Source: Sodalis sp. Psp | Lineage (GTDB): Bacteria; Pseudomonadota; Gammaproteobacteria; Enterobacterales; Enterobacteriaceae | Length of the DNA stretch: 64,000 nt | Direction of reading: 5' to 3' | Assembly (NCBI GenBank): GCA_024648745.1 | Contig: JAHCVB010000002.1 | Span: 312,169-376,168, forward strand | Shown: one piece after another, positions 10,288 through 22,388 of the stretch | How the letters are laid out: every line of letters starts with the position of its first letter | Numbering within the stretch: position 1 is the first letter of the stretch | Translations under genes and position numbers: made by a program | The notes under the pieces: generated by a model | What the model saw: only the letters and a program-made list of their open reading frames with translations | Told to the model about the DNA's origin: nothing | Database searches by the model: none

Positions 10288-11958
10288 TCATTGGTTATTT
10301 ATTCCGCAATGGTGACATTGGTGATACTGAATTCTCTGAAAGAAATCATTGCCTTTGTCGTCCACCAAAATAAAGGCTGGGAAATTCTCTACTTCAATCT
10401 TCCAGATTGCTTCCATTCCTAATTCTGGATAGGCCACGCATTCAAGATATTTGATACTGGTTTGCGCTAACACCGCTGCCGGGCCGCCAATGCTGCCCAG
10501 ATAAAACCCCCCATATTTACGGCAGGCCTCGGTTACCTGCTGGCTGCGATTACCTTTCGCCAGCATAATCATGCTGGCGCCGTGAGACTGAAGCAAATCG
10601 ACATAGGAGTCCATCCGACTGGCAGTTGTAGGACCTAAAGAACCTGAAGCATAACCCTTTGGCGTTTTAGCTGGACCGGCGTAATAAATTGGATGATCCT
10701 TTACGTACTGAGGCAGGGCTTCGCCATTTCTGATAAGCTCTTTTAGTTTGGCGTGAGCGATATCACGTGCCACAATAATGGTTCCGTTGAGCAGTAGGCG
10801 TGTTGACACCGGATACTGCGATAGCTGCTGTAGAATATTGCGCATCGGCAGGTTGAGATCAATTTTAATCGCGTCTCCTTCACCTTGTTGGCGCAGGGAT
10901 GACGGAATATAGCGGCCCGGGTTATGTTCCAGTTTTTCAATCCAGATCCCCGTACGGTCGATTTTTGCTTTAATGTTGCGATCTGCCGAGCAGGACACAC
11001 CCATGCCAACTGGGCAGGACGCACTGTGACGTGGCAGACGGATGACGCGAATGTCATGAGCGAAATATTTGCCACCAAATTGGGCGCCAAAGCCAAGATG
11101 CTGCGCTTCTGCTAGCAGTTCCTGCTCCAGCTGTACATCACGGAAGGCCTGACCGTGCTCATTTCCTACGGTTGGCAGGGCGTCGTGATAATGGCTAGAG
11201 GCCAGCTTGACAGTTTTCAAGGTGGATTCCGCAGAGGTGCCGCCAATGACAAATGCAATATGGTACGGCGGGCAAGCTGCAGTACCCAGCGTGCGCATCT
11301 TCCCTACCAGATAGTTTTTTAACTTATCGTGACTCAGTAACGCTTTAGTTTCTTGATAGAGAAAGGTTTTATTGGCTGAGCCACCACCTTTAGCGATACA
11401 AAGAAACTTATATTCGTCGCCGTCAATACTATAAAGGTCGATCTGCGCCGGCAGATTGGTTCCGGTATTTACCTCTCTGTACATATCTAGCGCCGCGTTT
11501 TGCGAGTAGCGCAGGTTATCCTCAGTATAGGCATTATAAACACCTCGGGTCAACGCAGCTTCATCGCCACCACCGGTCCAGACATATTGGCCCTTTCTAC
11601 CTATGATAATCGCTGTGCCGGTATCTTGGCAAGTGGGTAGAATGCCTTTTACCGCAATTTCCGAATTTCGCAGGAACTGCAGAGCCACGTATTTATCGTT
11701 TTCACTTGCTTGCGGATCATCCAAAATAGCGGCCACTTGCTGCTGATGGGCCGGGCGTAGCATAAATGCGGCATCGTGAAATGCCTGCTGAGCAAGCAGT
11801 GTCAACGCTTGCAGCTCTATTTTCAGAACTCCCTGGCCTTCAAAGTCGGCAACCGAAACATACTCACGGCTCAGTAAATAATATTCCGTTTCATCATGCG
11901 TCAGCGGAAAGGGGTCTTGATAATAAAAAGGGGTATTTAACATGGTTCTTGTACTCAT
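10288..11958 (-). CDS. fumA: class I fumarate hydratase ([4Fe-4S])
   Basis: This enzyme hydrates fumarate to L-malate in the TCA cycle. It is the oxygen-sensitive iron-sulfur fumarase family, not FumC. The 556 residues align along the whole length of E. coli FumA (548). The three cluster cysteines are visible in CQDTG (Cys110), [12 protein letters not shown] and [14 protein letters not shown]. The C-terminal domain keeps [14 protein letters not shown] and GRMDSY-like (SRMDSY) motifs. FumA and FumB cannot be told apart from sequence alone. No operon partner is adjacent; about 1.7 kb of eroded DNA precedes it. Confidence 0.95.
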   Translation of the reverse strand: MSTRTMLNTPFYYQDPFPLTHDETEYYLLSREYVSVADFEGQGVLKIELQALTLLAQQAFHDAAFMLRPAHQQQVAAILDDPQASENDKYVALQFLRNSEIAVKGILPTCQDTGTAIIIGRKGQYVWTGGGDEAALTRGVYNAYTEDNLRYSQNAALDMYREVNTGTNLPAQIDLYSIDGDEYKFLCIAKGGGSANKTFLYQETKALLSHDKLKNYLVGKMRTLGTAACPPYHIAFVIGGTSAESTLKTVKLASSHYHDALPTVGNEHGQAFRDVQLEQELLAEAQHLGFGAQFGGKYFAHDIRVIRLPRHSASCPVGMGVSCSADRNIKAKIDRTGIWIEKLEHNPGRYIPSSLRQQGEGDAIKIDLNLPMRNILQQLSQYPVSTRLLLNGTIIVARDIAHAKLKELIRNGEALPQYVKDHPIYYAGPAKTPKGYASGSLGPTTASRMDSYVDLLQSHGASMIMLAKGNRSQQVTEACRKYGGFYLGSIGGPAAVLAQTSIKYLECVAYPELGMEAIWKIEVENFPAFILVDDKGNDFFQRIQYHQCHHCGINNQ

Positions 11959-13685
11959 AATTATTTCATAAAAATTAATTGCAGATGGTTTGCACCTCGG
12001 CTATAAATCAGCATATGATGAATATTTATGGAAAGCCGCTAATCAAGGTAGCGTCCGCATTGGTTTAGTATAAGTAGCTGCAAAGACTCACGTCACCCAC
12101 GCAAAGCATACGAAGGAAGCAGCTCGTTGCGAGAGTTTACTCAGCTTATCCTAGCTCGTGGGTGGGTGTCCCCGAAGAAAAACTGTACCCTTAGGTAGAT
12201 TCAGTATTTAAGATTAGCAAAAAGTTCGGTGCTATAGATGACAGGAACATCAAATTAGTGCTATTATAGTGGCGGTGGCAATAACTCATACTCCGGCAGC
12301 GGACAAACCCTCGCTATCTGTTTCTCCAATATTTTCTTTAATCACTGAAGACAGGAAGCAAGTGAATTGTAGATGGACTGTTTACATCTCCTGTTAATAT
12401 AATCTTTAGCTTCACAATTGTCAAGACTGCTAAAATATTATGCAATATATTTGATAACCCTACCTTAGTAAATACTAATTATGAATGTGTGGATAATTAT
12501 GGTGAATGCATCCGGTTGGGATACACGGTTATAATTTAATCTCTACGATTTAAGCATCTATGATAACACTACTGGTATTAATTTAAAATTACAGAACCAC
12601 CTAAGAAACCCGTACCGCCTCGACGGAAGGCGATAACAATAAACCGGATGACCAGTTGCCCTGTAGCGAACACTGGAGCCATCATCAAGCGAATAACGTT
12701 ACATTTGTCGCTACTACGAAATCAGGTCATTACAATGTTGTATGTAATGACAAAGTTGTTATTCCACACGCAAGATAAGTTTGATCCCAGATGCTTCACT
12801 TGCACTCGATAATCACTCATTTATGCCGAATCCTGAAATAATACCAAAGAGAACTTTATCGCTGACACAAAAATAAAATCTCTTCCAACCTTAACTACTT
12901 TCACTAGACAAGATGGCCTGCATAAGAACAGTGTTACTGAAAGCAAAAAGCGGGACATGCTCAGTTTCTGAGATTAACGTCTAATAACTTATAACAGCGG
13001 AAACTCAAAACAATCAATGTTGTCCGAAACGGTTGAGTATCCAAATCGATTTACCTTCAAGCACAATGCCAACACTTAAAGTGCTACTATGTGTCCACAC
13101 ATAGCCGCTTCTTCAATGATAATAATGCATGACTACATTATTGTAGCGCTTGTCCAGGCCGAAGAGGAGTTAGGTGAACGGGGGGGGGGGACGAAGAACA
13201 CCTTCTAGTGAACAGTTGGGAAAGCGGCGATGGGACGCTGTGTGGCACTTTTGGACATTATTCCTGGAAGAGAAAGTTCTAGTTTGTGTAAATTACGACT
13301 ACATCGTTGAAGTATTGACACTGTCGTATCCCATCGATCGAGATATTGTTGGTTTAAGTCTACTAGAGCCCAGGCGCTAATTTACAAGTGATGTCTACGG
13401 CTGACTAATGGTACTACTAGACTTAGGGGACTTTTCACTTTTTAGTGAAAAGCATGAAGTTGTCTATCGAAAGGAGCCGCCTGCTGAGGTGTACAAACCT
13501 ACCCTGACGCAAGGAGAGCGTCGGTGAAATTAATTCAGTGCTAGTCTCGTTTGCATGGCTTGAATGACGAGATACGAAAAGTCACTCGTGAGTAAAGAAG
13601 AGTACACCAGCTATGTAGTATGATCGCAGTTCAGATATCTGATTCTACGGAAATTTATTATTGGCAGCTGGAAACAGAGGGGAGT
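11959..13685. other. eroded gene-free region
   Basis: About 1.7 kb with no believable gene and no remnant I could name. A run of eleven G residues lies at 13180-13190, inside a short open frame (13174-13380) that has no family likeness and is not accepted. Longer frames are absent on both strands. Confidence 0.55.
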
Positions 13686-14549
13686 CTATTCGATATTCTG
13701 AATCTGCTCACGCATCTGCTCAATCAGTATTTTTAGTTCAATAGCAGATGTTGTCACGCTGGCGTTAATAGATTTCGATGCCAAGGTATTGGACTCCCGG
13801 TTGAATTCCTGCATCATAAAGTTAAGTCGGCGACCTACCGCTTCTTTCTTAGTTAAGATCTGGTAGGTTTCTTTCACATGCCCTTCTAAGCGATCCAATT
13901 CTTCCGTGACGTCTGTCCGTTGCGCCAGTATCACCAGTTCTTGCTCCAGACGGTTACTTTCCAACTGTACCCGAACTTCTTCCAGTTTGCCCAACAAACG
14001 CTCGCGCTGCCAAAGCAAGATTTTTGGTATCTGCTGGCGCACTTTTTCCACTTCAGTGCTGACACCAGCCAAACGCTGTTCAATCATAACCTTAAGTGCA
14101 TTGCCTTCAGTTTCACGGACATTAATGAAATCAGCAAGCGTATCGTCGAACCTTACCAGCAACTCAGCGCTGATGGCGTCCAAATCCTGCTCCGTCGAAG
14201 TCATGACACCCGGCCAGCTCAGAATGGCCAGTGGATCAATTTCACCTTCATCGCTTTGCATTTTTACCCATTGAGCGGCTTCTACTAATTGCTTGATAAG
14301 CTTTTTGTTAAAAATCAGAGCGCTTTGCGCGCTGGGATTGATGTTGCAATACAGGTTGCATTCCACTTCACCCCGAGTTAGGCATTGGCAGATGCGATTG
14401 CGGATAGCCGGCTCTAAGCCGTGGAACTGTTCTGGTAGAAGAATCTGAATTTCCAGGTATCGCTGATTAACAGAACGCAGTTCCCAAGTAGCTGTGCCCC
14501 AAATGCCCTTAATTTCACGCCGGGCGAAAGCGGTCATACTGCGGATCAT
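13686..14549 (-). CDS. yicC: YicC family endoribonuclease
   Basis: YicC-family proteins are metal-dependent endoribonucleases; in E. coli YicC promotes decay of the small RNA RyhB. The protein has 287 residues from the ATG at 14549, the E. coli length, beginning MIRSMTAFARRE. It keeps RSVNQRYLE near residue 25, WVKMQSDEGEI in the middle and the conserved C-terminal block FMMQEFNRESNTLASKS, ending IEQMREQIQNIE. The upstream in-frame ATG at 14570 is rejected as it adds seven residues absent in the family. It is divergent from rph, the ancestral arrangement. Confidence 0.95.
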   Translation of the reverse strand: MIRSMTAFARREIKGIWGTATWELRSVNQRYLEIQILLPEQFHGLEPAIRNRICQCLTRGEVECNLYCNINPSAQSALIFNKKLIKQLVEAAQWVKMQSDEGEIDPLAILSWPGVMTSTEQDLDAISAELLVRFDDTLADFINVRETEGNALKVMIEQRLAGVSTEVEKVRQQIPKILLWQRERLLGKLEEVRVQLESNRLEQELVILAQRTDVTEELDRLEGHVKETYQILTKKEAVGRRLNFMMQEFNRESNTLASKSINASVTTSAIELKILIEQMREQIQNIE

Positions 14550-14682
14550 AGTAGTACCTATTTTATTCAAGCAGTTATTATAATTATAGCTTCATATCGG
14601 TGAGTAAGATAGGCATTAAGGCGATGAAGGCCGTATTATAATTCATTGTCACCTTTCGATTTGCTGGCTGGAGATATCCCTA

Positions 14683-15402
14683 ATGCGCCCATCAGGCAGA
14701 AGCGTACAGCAAGTGCGCCCAGTAACTATTACCCGACACTTCACCAAACATGCTGAAGGCTCGGTGCTAATCGAATTCGGTGAGACCCGAGTGTTATGCA
14801 CAGCGTCAGTAGAAAAGGGTGTACCACGTTTTCTCAGAGGGCAAAATCAAGGTTGGATTACTGCCGAATATGGCATGTTGCCGCGTGCTACTCATATCCG
14901 TAACCCCCGTGAGGCGGCAAAAGGTAAGCAAGGAGGACGTACTCTAGAGATCCAGAGGTTGATTGCTCGCTCGCTACGCGCTGCGGTGGATTTGAGTAAA
15001 CTTGGTGAATACACCATTATCTTAGATTGTGACGTTTTACAGGCTGACGGTGGCACCCGCACCGCGTCCATCACCGGCGCTTGCGTGGCCCTAGCCGATG
15101 CACTAACCAATATGCAAAAGAAAGGTCAGTTGAAAACCAACCCGATGGAAGGGTTCGTCGCGGCGATTTCGGTCGGCATTGTGGCCGGAAAAGCGATATG
15201 CGATCTAGAATACGTGGAAGATTCGGCTGCCGAAACCGACATGAATGTGGTGATGATGGAAGATGGACGTATGATTGAGGTACAAGGAACAGCGGAAGGA
15301 GACCCCTTCAGTCAGAAGGAACTCATCACCTTACTTGAACTGGCCCGCAGCGGTATCGATAGTCTGATCCAGATGCAAAAAGCCTCATTAGAAGAAAAAT
15401 AG
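14683..15402 (+). CDS. rph: ribonuclease PH
   Basis: RNase PH is a phosphate-dependent 3'-5' exonuclease that trims tRNA precursors. The 239 residues match the family (E. coli 238): MRPSGR at the N-terminus, [20 protein letters not shown], the [12 protein letters not shown] phosphate-binding block, [20 protein letters not shown] and [15 protein letters not shown]. It looks complete, unlike the frameshifted rph of E. coli K-12. It is normally cotranscribed with pyrE through an attenuator, but here about 680 bases separate the two. Confidence 0.97.
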   Translation: MRPSGRSVQQVRPVTITRHFTKHAEGSVLIEFGETRVLCTASVEKGVPRFLRGQNQGWITAEYGMLPRATHIRNPREAAKGKQGGRTLEIQRLIARSLRAAVDLSKLGEYTIILDCDVLQADGGTRTASITGACVALADALTNMQKKGQLKTNPMEGFVAAISVGIVAGKAICDLEYVEDSAAETDMNVVMMEDGRMIEVQGTAEGDPFSQKELITLLELARSGIDSLIQMQKASLEEK

Positions 15403-16082
15403 TCCGTCGCGACAGTGGATCAGGGTTATGGAGGCCAGCTAACCCCCATAACAGCCGCTAGGCCGCTAGCCTGCCACGTAGCAGGTATCGAGCAATTGAC
15501 TCAGAGCGCAGATGCAGTAATTTTCTTCATTAATAGAACTACCAATACCAGTAAGTTAAACACGATAGAGATCACTGGAAGAATCAGCCTTTATACTGAA
15601 GGGAATTTTTATTTTACAGTATATTAAAGAAAAAATAAAGAATGTTTAAACGCTTTATCGGCATCCAAAAACTTGGAGAGATCCAATAGTAAACAAGGAA
15701 CAGGATAAACTATCCTGTTTACTCAGAGCCATCATATCCGGATGGCTACAAGAAAATTCCCTCAACCTAATTTCCTCTTCAACATCTGTAGGCATCAAAG
15801 AACCCCAGTTCGGAATTATTCCGCTCTTTAATGTTGAAGAAAAGACAACGCCTGTTGCAGCTAAGGGTATTAAGAACAAAAACAGAAAAAGACGTTAACA
15901 AATAGAGAATGTGTGCTAGAATTACACTAAATTGAAAATTGTAGATGATCATCGACACGATTCTACACCATCAAGTAAATAGGACCACACTGCTAGCCAA
16001 TTTGTTGTCGTCCCAATTATGCCGTTATCCCTACGGCAAGGGGCGTTGCAGCGTTGTTTATCCTACATGGAGTTGACAGTCT
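15403..16082. other. expanded rph-pyrE spacer
   Basis: In relatives this gap is only some tens of bases. Here it is 680 bases. GTTATGG (about 15425) and CCATAAC (about 15446) form a possible hairpin just past rph. A GCCGT/ACGGC hairpin near 16021-16036 sits where the pyrE attenuator belongs but lacks its T run. A minus-strand open frame at 15655-15879 has no family I recognise. The pyrE attenuation control looks lost or altered. Confidence 0.4.
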
Positions 16083-16724
16083 GTGAAAGAGTATCAAATT
16101 AAATTTATCGAATATGTATTAAATAAACAGATATTAAAATTCGGAGAATTTATGCTTAAATCCGGCCGTGTCAGCCCTTATTTTTTTAACTCCGGTTTGT
16201 TTAATACAGGGCGCGATCTAGCTTTTCTTGGGCGCGTTTATGCTGAGGCATTAGTGGATTTTGAGGTCAGCTTCGATGTGTTATTTGGGCCGGCCTACAA
16301 AGGTATTCCCATCGCAACAACTACTGCAGTTGCGCTGGCAGAGCACCACGAACGCGACGTATCATATTGCTTTAACCGCAAAGAAACTAAAATTCATGGT
16401 GAAGGTGGTACTCTAGTCGGCAATCTTCTGAAAGGGAAGGTTATGTTGGTCGATGACGTTATTACCTCTGGTACCGCTATTCGCGAGTCAATGAAAATTG
16501 TCACTGCTCATCAAGCAACACTTGCCGGAATAATGATTTCTCTTGATCGACAGGAGAAAGGGTGCAATGAAATTCCCGCCATTCAGGAAATAGAGCAGAA
16601 TTATCATTGTCGAGTGACTGCCATCATTACCTTAGCAGATTTGATCGCTTATTTAGCGAAGAAAAGTGGGATGGCCGCACCTTTAGCGGCTGTGCAAGCT
16701 TACCAGCAGCAGTATGGTATCTGA
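16083..16724 (+). CDS. pyrE: orotate phosphoribosyltransferase
   Basis: PyrE joins orotate to PRPP to make orotidine monophosphate in pyrimidine synthesis. The protein has 213 residues, the E. coli length. Key blocks are [33 protein letters not shown], the flexible-loop segment [12 protein letters not shown] and the PRPP-binding motif [14 protein letters not shown]. The start is GTG at 16083, giving the family N-terminus ([11 protein letters not shown]). The catalytic loop lysine and histidine are present. The gene seems intact. Confidence 0.97.
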   Translation: MKEYQIKFIEYVLNKQILKFGEFMLKSGRVSPYFFNSGLFNTGRDLAFLGRVYAEALVDFEVSFDVLFGPAYKGIPIATTTAVALAEHHERDVSYCFNRKETKIHGEGGTLVGNLLKGKVMLVDDVITSGTAIRESMKIVTAHQATLAGIMISLDRQEKGCNEIPAIQEIEQNYHCRVTAIITLADLIAYLAKKSGMAAPLAAVQAYQQQYGI

Positions 16725-16849
16725 AAGGTCTTAGTCAGTTCTCGTACTAGCTTTTTCAAAGTAACAGTACCATTATAAAACATTACTTCAATCTGTATAT
16801 TAAAACTTAATATGCGCAGTGACAGAGTACCTTTGAAAAATCCCAAAAG

Positions 16850-17290
16850 TTAGCTAGTAGAATCTCATCCAAATTAAACTTTTCCTTTTATGTACCTTTT
16901 ACATTCAAGTTAATCCTAGATTATATTCGGAAAAACCTATAATTAACAGCAATATCAAAACGAAGCCAAGTCAATTTTTTATCCTGTAGAATTAAATTAC
17001 TTTGATTTATCAGATTGTCCTCAATAAATTCAGCAATACTATCTAGTATCATATGGTTTAAATAGTAAAAGGTTGGTTTTCAAAATGCCAATATTGGATA
17101 TTAGTATCTCTATAGTATAATACGCCGACCACTAGAATTATATTCTGGCATTTGCAATAGTATCTAACATCTTTTGTGCAGTGATTTTGTTTTGTATTCT
17201 TTAAGCTTCGAACTAAATAAATTCTTGAGCCAATATAGTTAAAATGGTTGAACATTTGATATTCACTGCAATACACTAATTGACTCTCTT
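16850..17290 (-). pseudogene. slmA: slmA pseudogene (nucleoid occlusion factor)
   Basis: Between dut and pyrE, the ancestral site of slmA, the minus strand shows clear SlmA pieces. SIAEFIEDNLINQSNLILQD (17040 down to 16981) matches [20 protein letters not shown]. Just before it, IQYWHFENQ lines up with ALYRHFPSK of the DNA-reading helix. After a frameshift, GFSEYNLGLT matches GFGERNPGLT. Stops and frameshifts break it throughout. SlmA blocks FtsZ ring assembly over the chromosome; without it that control of division is lost. Confidence 0.85.
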
Positions 17291-17307
17291 GCTAAGAGCT
17301 ACAGTTA

Positions 17308-17763
17308 CTAGCGCTCAGAATGGCCAAAGCCCCCTTTGCCTCGTTCGCTGATATCAAACGATTCTACCACATTGAACTCCACCTGCACCACCGGCACAAA
17401 AACCATTTGAGACATACGGTCTCCAGGTTCAACAGTAAAAACTTCTTGACTACGATTCCACAGTGAGACCATTAGTGGCCCTTGATAATCGGAATCAATA
17501 AGCCCTACCAAATTGCCTAACACAATGCCATGCTTATGTCCTAAACTAGAACGCGGCAAGATCACTGCTGCTAAATTGGTATCGGCAATATGAATCTCCA
17601 GTCCAGTCGAAATAAGGGCAGTTTCCCCTCGTGCTAGCACTATTGGCTCATCGATACAAGCGAGTAAATCTAAACCAGCGGATCCTATTGTAGCATAAGC
17701 TGGCAGCGGGAAGTAATTGCCAATGCGGCTGTCCAAAATTTTAATATCGATTTTTTTCATCAT
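17308..17763 (-). CDS. dut: deoxyuridine 5'-triphosphate nucleotidohydrolase
   Basis: Dut hydrolyses dUTP to dUMP, keeping uracil out of DNA and feeding thymidylate synthesis. It works as a homotrimer. The start MMKKID at 17763 matches E. coli and gives 151 residues; a longer frame from 17784 is possible but atypical. Motifs: AGLDLLA (1), [10 protein letters not shown] (2), GLIDSDYQG (3), GDRMSQMVF (4) and GKGGFGHS (5). Motif 2 has serine where the family normally has glycine (PRSG). It overlaps the 3' end of coaBC by 23 bases, as an operon pair. Confidence 0.95.
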   Translation of the reverse strand: MMKKIDIKILDSRIGNYFPLPAYATIGSAGLDLLACIDEPIVLARGETALISTGLEIHIADTNLAAVILPRSSLGHKHGIVLGNLVGLIDSDYQGPLMVSLWNRSQEVFTVEPGDRMSQMVFVPVVQVEFNVVESFDISERGKGGFGHSER

Positions 17764-18952
17764 AACGATTGACAATTTCGTCAATTAATTGTTGAGCAAG
17801 TAGTACTTTATCACTCAGAGGTAAAAGGGTTTCCCCGTTCTGCCAGAACAGGTGTAACGAATTGTTATCGCTGTTAAATTTCTGTCCTGTTTGGGAAACA
17901 TCATTAGCGCAAATCAAATCCAGATGCTTATTAATACGCTTTTGTTTAGCAAATTCCTCCATATTGTGGGTTTCGGCGGAAAATCCGACAACGTAAGGGC
18001 GATTTTCAGTTAACGCACCCACAGCCGCCACAATATCAGGATTTTTAATAAGGGTGAGCATCAGGTTATTACTCTGTTTTTTGATTTTTTTTGGAGAGAA
18101 GTGACTGGCTCTATAATCTGCTACCGCCGCACAGCCGATAAAAATATGCTGCTGTTGAATAGTACGCATGACCGCATCTTGCATTTCTAGTGCACTGAGG
18201 ACGTCGATACGCTGTACCCCTTGCGGCGTCGGTAGATCGACCGGGCCCGATACTAGGGTTACCTGAGCTCCCCTGACCGCAGCGGCACGGGCAATGGAGA
18301 AGCCCATCTTGCCCGAACTGTAATTACTGAGGAAGCGTACCGGATCCAGCGACTCGCGAGTCGGGCCGGCGGTGATCATAATATTGAGATGTTTCAGCGA
18401 GTGCTTAGGGGTAAAATATTGCACGGTCAGATCCACTAGCTCCAGTGGATCGAGCATCCGTCCTGAGCCAATATCTCCACAGGCCTGACTGCCACTATCC
18501 GGCCCCCACAGCAGCACGTTTCGGCCGCGCAGTGTCGCCAAATTTTCCTGTGTGGCCGCAGCCCAGTACATACGCTGATTCATCGCCGGCGCCGCCGCGA
18601 TTGGGGCAGTTGTGGCTAAACAAAGAGTGCTAAGAAAGTCGTTGGTTAACCCTATCGCCAAGCGTGTCAGCAGATCGGCAGTTGCGGGGGCCAACAGCAG
18701 CAAGTCAGCCCATTTCGCCAGATCGATATGACTAATGACTGTCTCGTACTCCGGATTTAGAAGGTCATCCGCTATCGGATAACCCGATACCACCTGTAAA
18801 CTAAGAGGAGTAATAAATGCTTTCGCCTCCGCCGTCATCACCACACGTACTTCGGCTCCCCACTCGCGCAAGCGGCGCACCAGTTCAGGGGACTTGTAGG
18901 CAGCAATGCTGCCACTTACACCTAGTACTATATGCTTGCCAGCGAGTCTCAT
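17741..18952 (-). CDS. coaBC: bifunctional phosphopantothenoylcysteine decarboxylase / phosphopantothenate-cysteine ligase
   Basis: CoaBC (Dfp) makes 4'-phosphopantetheine from phosphopantothenate and cysteine in CoA synthesis. The 403 residues cover both halves. The N-terminal flavin decarboxylase has [25 protein letters not shown] with the active-site histidine, and PAMNQRMY. The C-terminal ligase has [18 protein letters not shown], the SNYSSGKMG motif and [13 protein letters not shown]. It is upstream of and overlaps dut. Length is typical (E. coli 406). CoaD, acting later in the same pathway, is encoded at 21106-21612. Confidence 0.97.
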   Translation of the reverse strand: MRLAGKHIVLGVSGSIAAYKSPELVRRLREWGAEVRVVMTAEAKAFITPLSLQVVSGYPIADDLLNPEYETVISHIDLAKWADLLLLAPATADLLTRLAIGLTNDFLSTLCLATTAPIAAAPAMNQRMYWAAATQENLATLRGRNVLLWGPDSGSQACGDIGSGRMLDPLELVDLTVQYFTPKHSLKHLNIMITAGPTRESLDPVRFLSNYSSGKMGFSIARAAAVRGAQVTLVSGPVDLPTPQGVQRIDVLSALEMQDAVMRTIQQQHIFIGCAAVADYRASHFSPKKIKKQSNNLMLTLIKNPDIVAAVGALTENRPYVVGFSAETHNMEEFAKQKRINKHLDLICANDVSQTGQKFNSDNNSLHLFWQNGETLLPLSDKVLLAQQLIDEIVNRYDEKNRY

Positions 18953-19194
18953 TATTTTGTATGTTCCAGTGAAATTACGGTTATGAGCATTTTAGCACAT
19001 TCTTCCACACGATTGTCACTTGCCTATTTATAAGGATTTTGAAATAATAATAATATTTTACTATACAATATTAAATGTACAAGGTACGTTTGGCAAACGT
19101 ATATGCTTCTCTTCTCAGAAGAGTTACCTGGCAGAGCATGCGGATTGTTCAATCCTGATGTGACTTACCATTATCAGAAATAAATCCTAATGCA

Positions 19195-19560
19195 TCTGCG
19201 ATCGAAAGTAATTTCAGTTATGTTTCTTGCCTCAATTACTGTATCTGCTATACAAGAACTGTTTCATAGTACGGTAAACAGCGTGGCAAGTAGTGCATCT
19301 GTCATTGTAAATTATCCGCATGGCGATTAAGTTAATCTGGTAACACTGAGCCAAGCTACACCGACCATAATATAACAATATATCTGTTTCTCGATATCCT
19401 GATATTGGGTTATATTAGTTATTAAAGCCAACAAAATATTTCTTTTTAAGAAAATAGCTGTGGATATTCTCCCCGTAATCCTTATTGGGTTTATTAATTG
19501 CGCACAACTTGAACACTTGCTCGTCAAAGCGTACACTACGCTTTCTGAGAATCTTGAATG
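19195..19560 (+). pseudogene. radC: radC remnant
   Basis: In the 750-base gap between coaBC and rpmB, where radC stands in E. coli, the plus strand carries traces of the RadC (JAB/MPN) domain. VMFLASITVSAIQELFHSTV aligns with the VIFLDSQHRVI...LFSGT strand, and after a short deletion SASVIVNYPHGD aligns with ASALILAHNHPSG, the metal site. The second histidine of the metal motif is already gone. A weaker trace, LEHLLV, fits the DHIVIG block near 19520. Stops interrupt the reading. The matches are short but in the right order and strand. Confidence 0.65.
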
Positions 19561-19708
19561 TAGCGTTAAATGCTATCTCATGGAGAATCAATCAATTTGT
19601 TGGAAGTCTATTCTCAATGATGGATATGCTTAGATGAACTCTAAGGCTTGACGAGATAGTTATCACTTGCTTAGATTTTAAGCTAATTTAACTTTTGGAG
19701 ATGTAGGC

Positions 19709-19945
19709 ATGTCCCGAATCTGTCAAGTTACTGGCAAGTGCCCAGTTAGCGGTAACAACCGCTCCCATGCAATGAACGCGACCAAACGCCGTTTTCTGCC
19801 TAACCTGCACTTTCACCGATTTTGGGTTGAGAAAGAAAGACGCTTTGTCACGTTGCGTGTGTCCGCTAAAGGTATGCGTGTTATCGATAAAAAAGGCATT
19901 GAAACGATTTTGGCTGATCTCCGTATCCATGGTAAGAAATATTGA
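19709..19945 (+). CDS. rpmB: 50S ribosomal protein L28
   Basis: L28 is a small protein of the large subunit. The 78 residues match E. coli L28 along the whole length: [53 protein letters not shown] ribosome site lies eight bases before the ATG. It is followed 20 bases later by rpmG, the universal enterobacterial pair. Confidence 0.98.
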   Translation: MSRICQVTGKCPVSGNNRSHAMNATKRRFLPNLHFHRFWVEKERRFVTLRVSAKGMRVIDKKGIETILADLRIHGKKY

Positions 19946-19965
19946 AATGTTTAAGGAGCTACATT

Positions 19966-20133
19966 ATGGCTAAAGGTGTTCGCGAGAAAATCAAACTGGT
20001 TTCTTCTGCTGGTACTAGTCACTTCTATACCACTACGAAGAACAAGCGCATCAAACCTGAAAAGATAGAGTTAAAAAAATTTGATCCGATTATACACCAG
20101 CATGTAATTTACAAAGAAGATAAAATTAAATAA
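19966..20133 (+). CDS. rpmG: 50S ribosomal protein L33
   Basis: L33 sits near the E site of the large subunit. The true start is the ATG at 19966, behind the ribosome site AAGGAG, giving 55 residues as in E. coli: [20 protein letters not shown] at the N-terminus and [17 protein letters not shown] in the middle. It follows rpmB and precedes mutM, the ancestral order. The classical GC-rich terminator after rpmG is not evident here. Confidence 0.98.
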   Translation: MAKGVREKIKLVSSAGTSHFYTTTKNKRIKPEKIELKKFDPIIHQHVIYKEDKIK

Positions 20134-20232
20134 ATTTAGCAACTTTCTAAAAACCCAGCTTCGATCAAATTTTAATAAACTGTTAGTTCTGTTTTTCTTA
20201 AGCGACAGACATTTCGTAGGCAGGGAGATCAA

Positions 20233-21043
20233 ATGCCAGAACTACCGGAAGTAGAAACCATCCGGCGCGGAATGGCAACTTACATGATTGGGCACACTAT
20301 CCTAAGGGCAGAGGTGCGCAATACGCAGCTGCGCTGGCCAGTAGATGATAAAATTATCGCGCAGCGGGACCAACAAGTGCTAAGCGTACAGCGCCGGGCA
20401 AAGTATTTATTGTTAGAATTGGAGAGTGGTTGGATCATTATTCATCTGGGCATATCAGGACGGCTGCGCGTGCTGAAGCAGCCTGTGCCACCAGAAAAGC
20501 ACGATCATGTGGATCTTGTGATGAGCAACGGCTGCATCATTCGATATACCGATCCAAGACGCTTAGGATCCTGGCTGTGGAGTAGTAATTTGTACACCAG
20601 CCGTGTGCTGGCTCATTTAGAGCCAGAGCCACTCAGCGATGAGTTCAACGGTTTCTGGCTGTATGAGAAATCGCGAAATAAACATATCTTGATTAAACCT
20701 TACCTGATGGATAATAAGTTAGTTGGCTGGGGTAGGAAATATCTACGCTAGTGAGTCGTTATTTGCCGCTAACGTTTTGCCTAATCGTGCTGCTAGGACA
20801 TTAAATGAAGAAGAATCGGTGCTTGTGGCTAACAGTATTAAAGAGGTGTTATTGCGGTCTATTAGGCAGGGTGGCACTACGCTGCGTAATTTTCTACAAT
20901 CTGACGGTAAGCCAGGATATTTTATAAATGAACTACAAGTATACGGTCGCAACGGGCAGCCTTGTAAGGTGTGTGGCATGCCAGTGCAGATAGCCAAGCA
21001 TAGGAAACGTAGCACCTTCTTCTGCTCTAGTTGTCAGCATTAA
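20233..21043 (+). pseudogene. mutM: mutM with a single-base frameshift (formamidopyrimidine-DNA glycosylase)
   Basis: MutM (Fpg) excises 8-oxoguanine and is both glycosylase and AP lyase. The first 160 residues start [12 protein letters not shown] with the catalytic proline and glutamate, and reach [10 protein letters not shown] surplus base in the run TTGGCTGGGG (about 20724-20732) then shifts the frame to a stop. The next frame continues [13 protein letters not shown] and ends with the C-X2-C...C-X2-C zinc finger (CKVCG, CSSCQ). The whole spans 811 bases, exactly one more than the 810 needed for 269 residues plus stop. Everything else is well conserved, so the break is recent or a sequencing error. 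Confidence 0.9.
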
Positions 21044-21105
21044 ACGACAACTTGCCAAAACCTAAAACTACATGATTGAGGTGAAGTTTTAGCATTATTT
21101 TAACA

Positions 21106-22388
<1,283 letters not shown>

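Noticed and set aside
13174..13380. 68-codon frame with a poly-G start
   Set aside because: Begins with a homopolymer-coded glycine run, with no homology or context.
15655..15879. 74-codon minus-strand frame between rph and pyrE
   Set aside because: No recognised family, no clear ribosome site and opposite to the operon. Kept only as part of the spacer description.
20723..21043. Treating the second half of mutM as a separate gene
   Set aside because: It is the C-terminal half of the same protein, offset by one base; no ribosome site precedes it.
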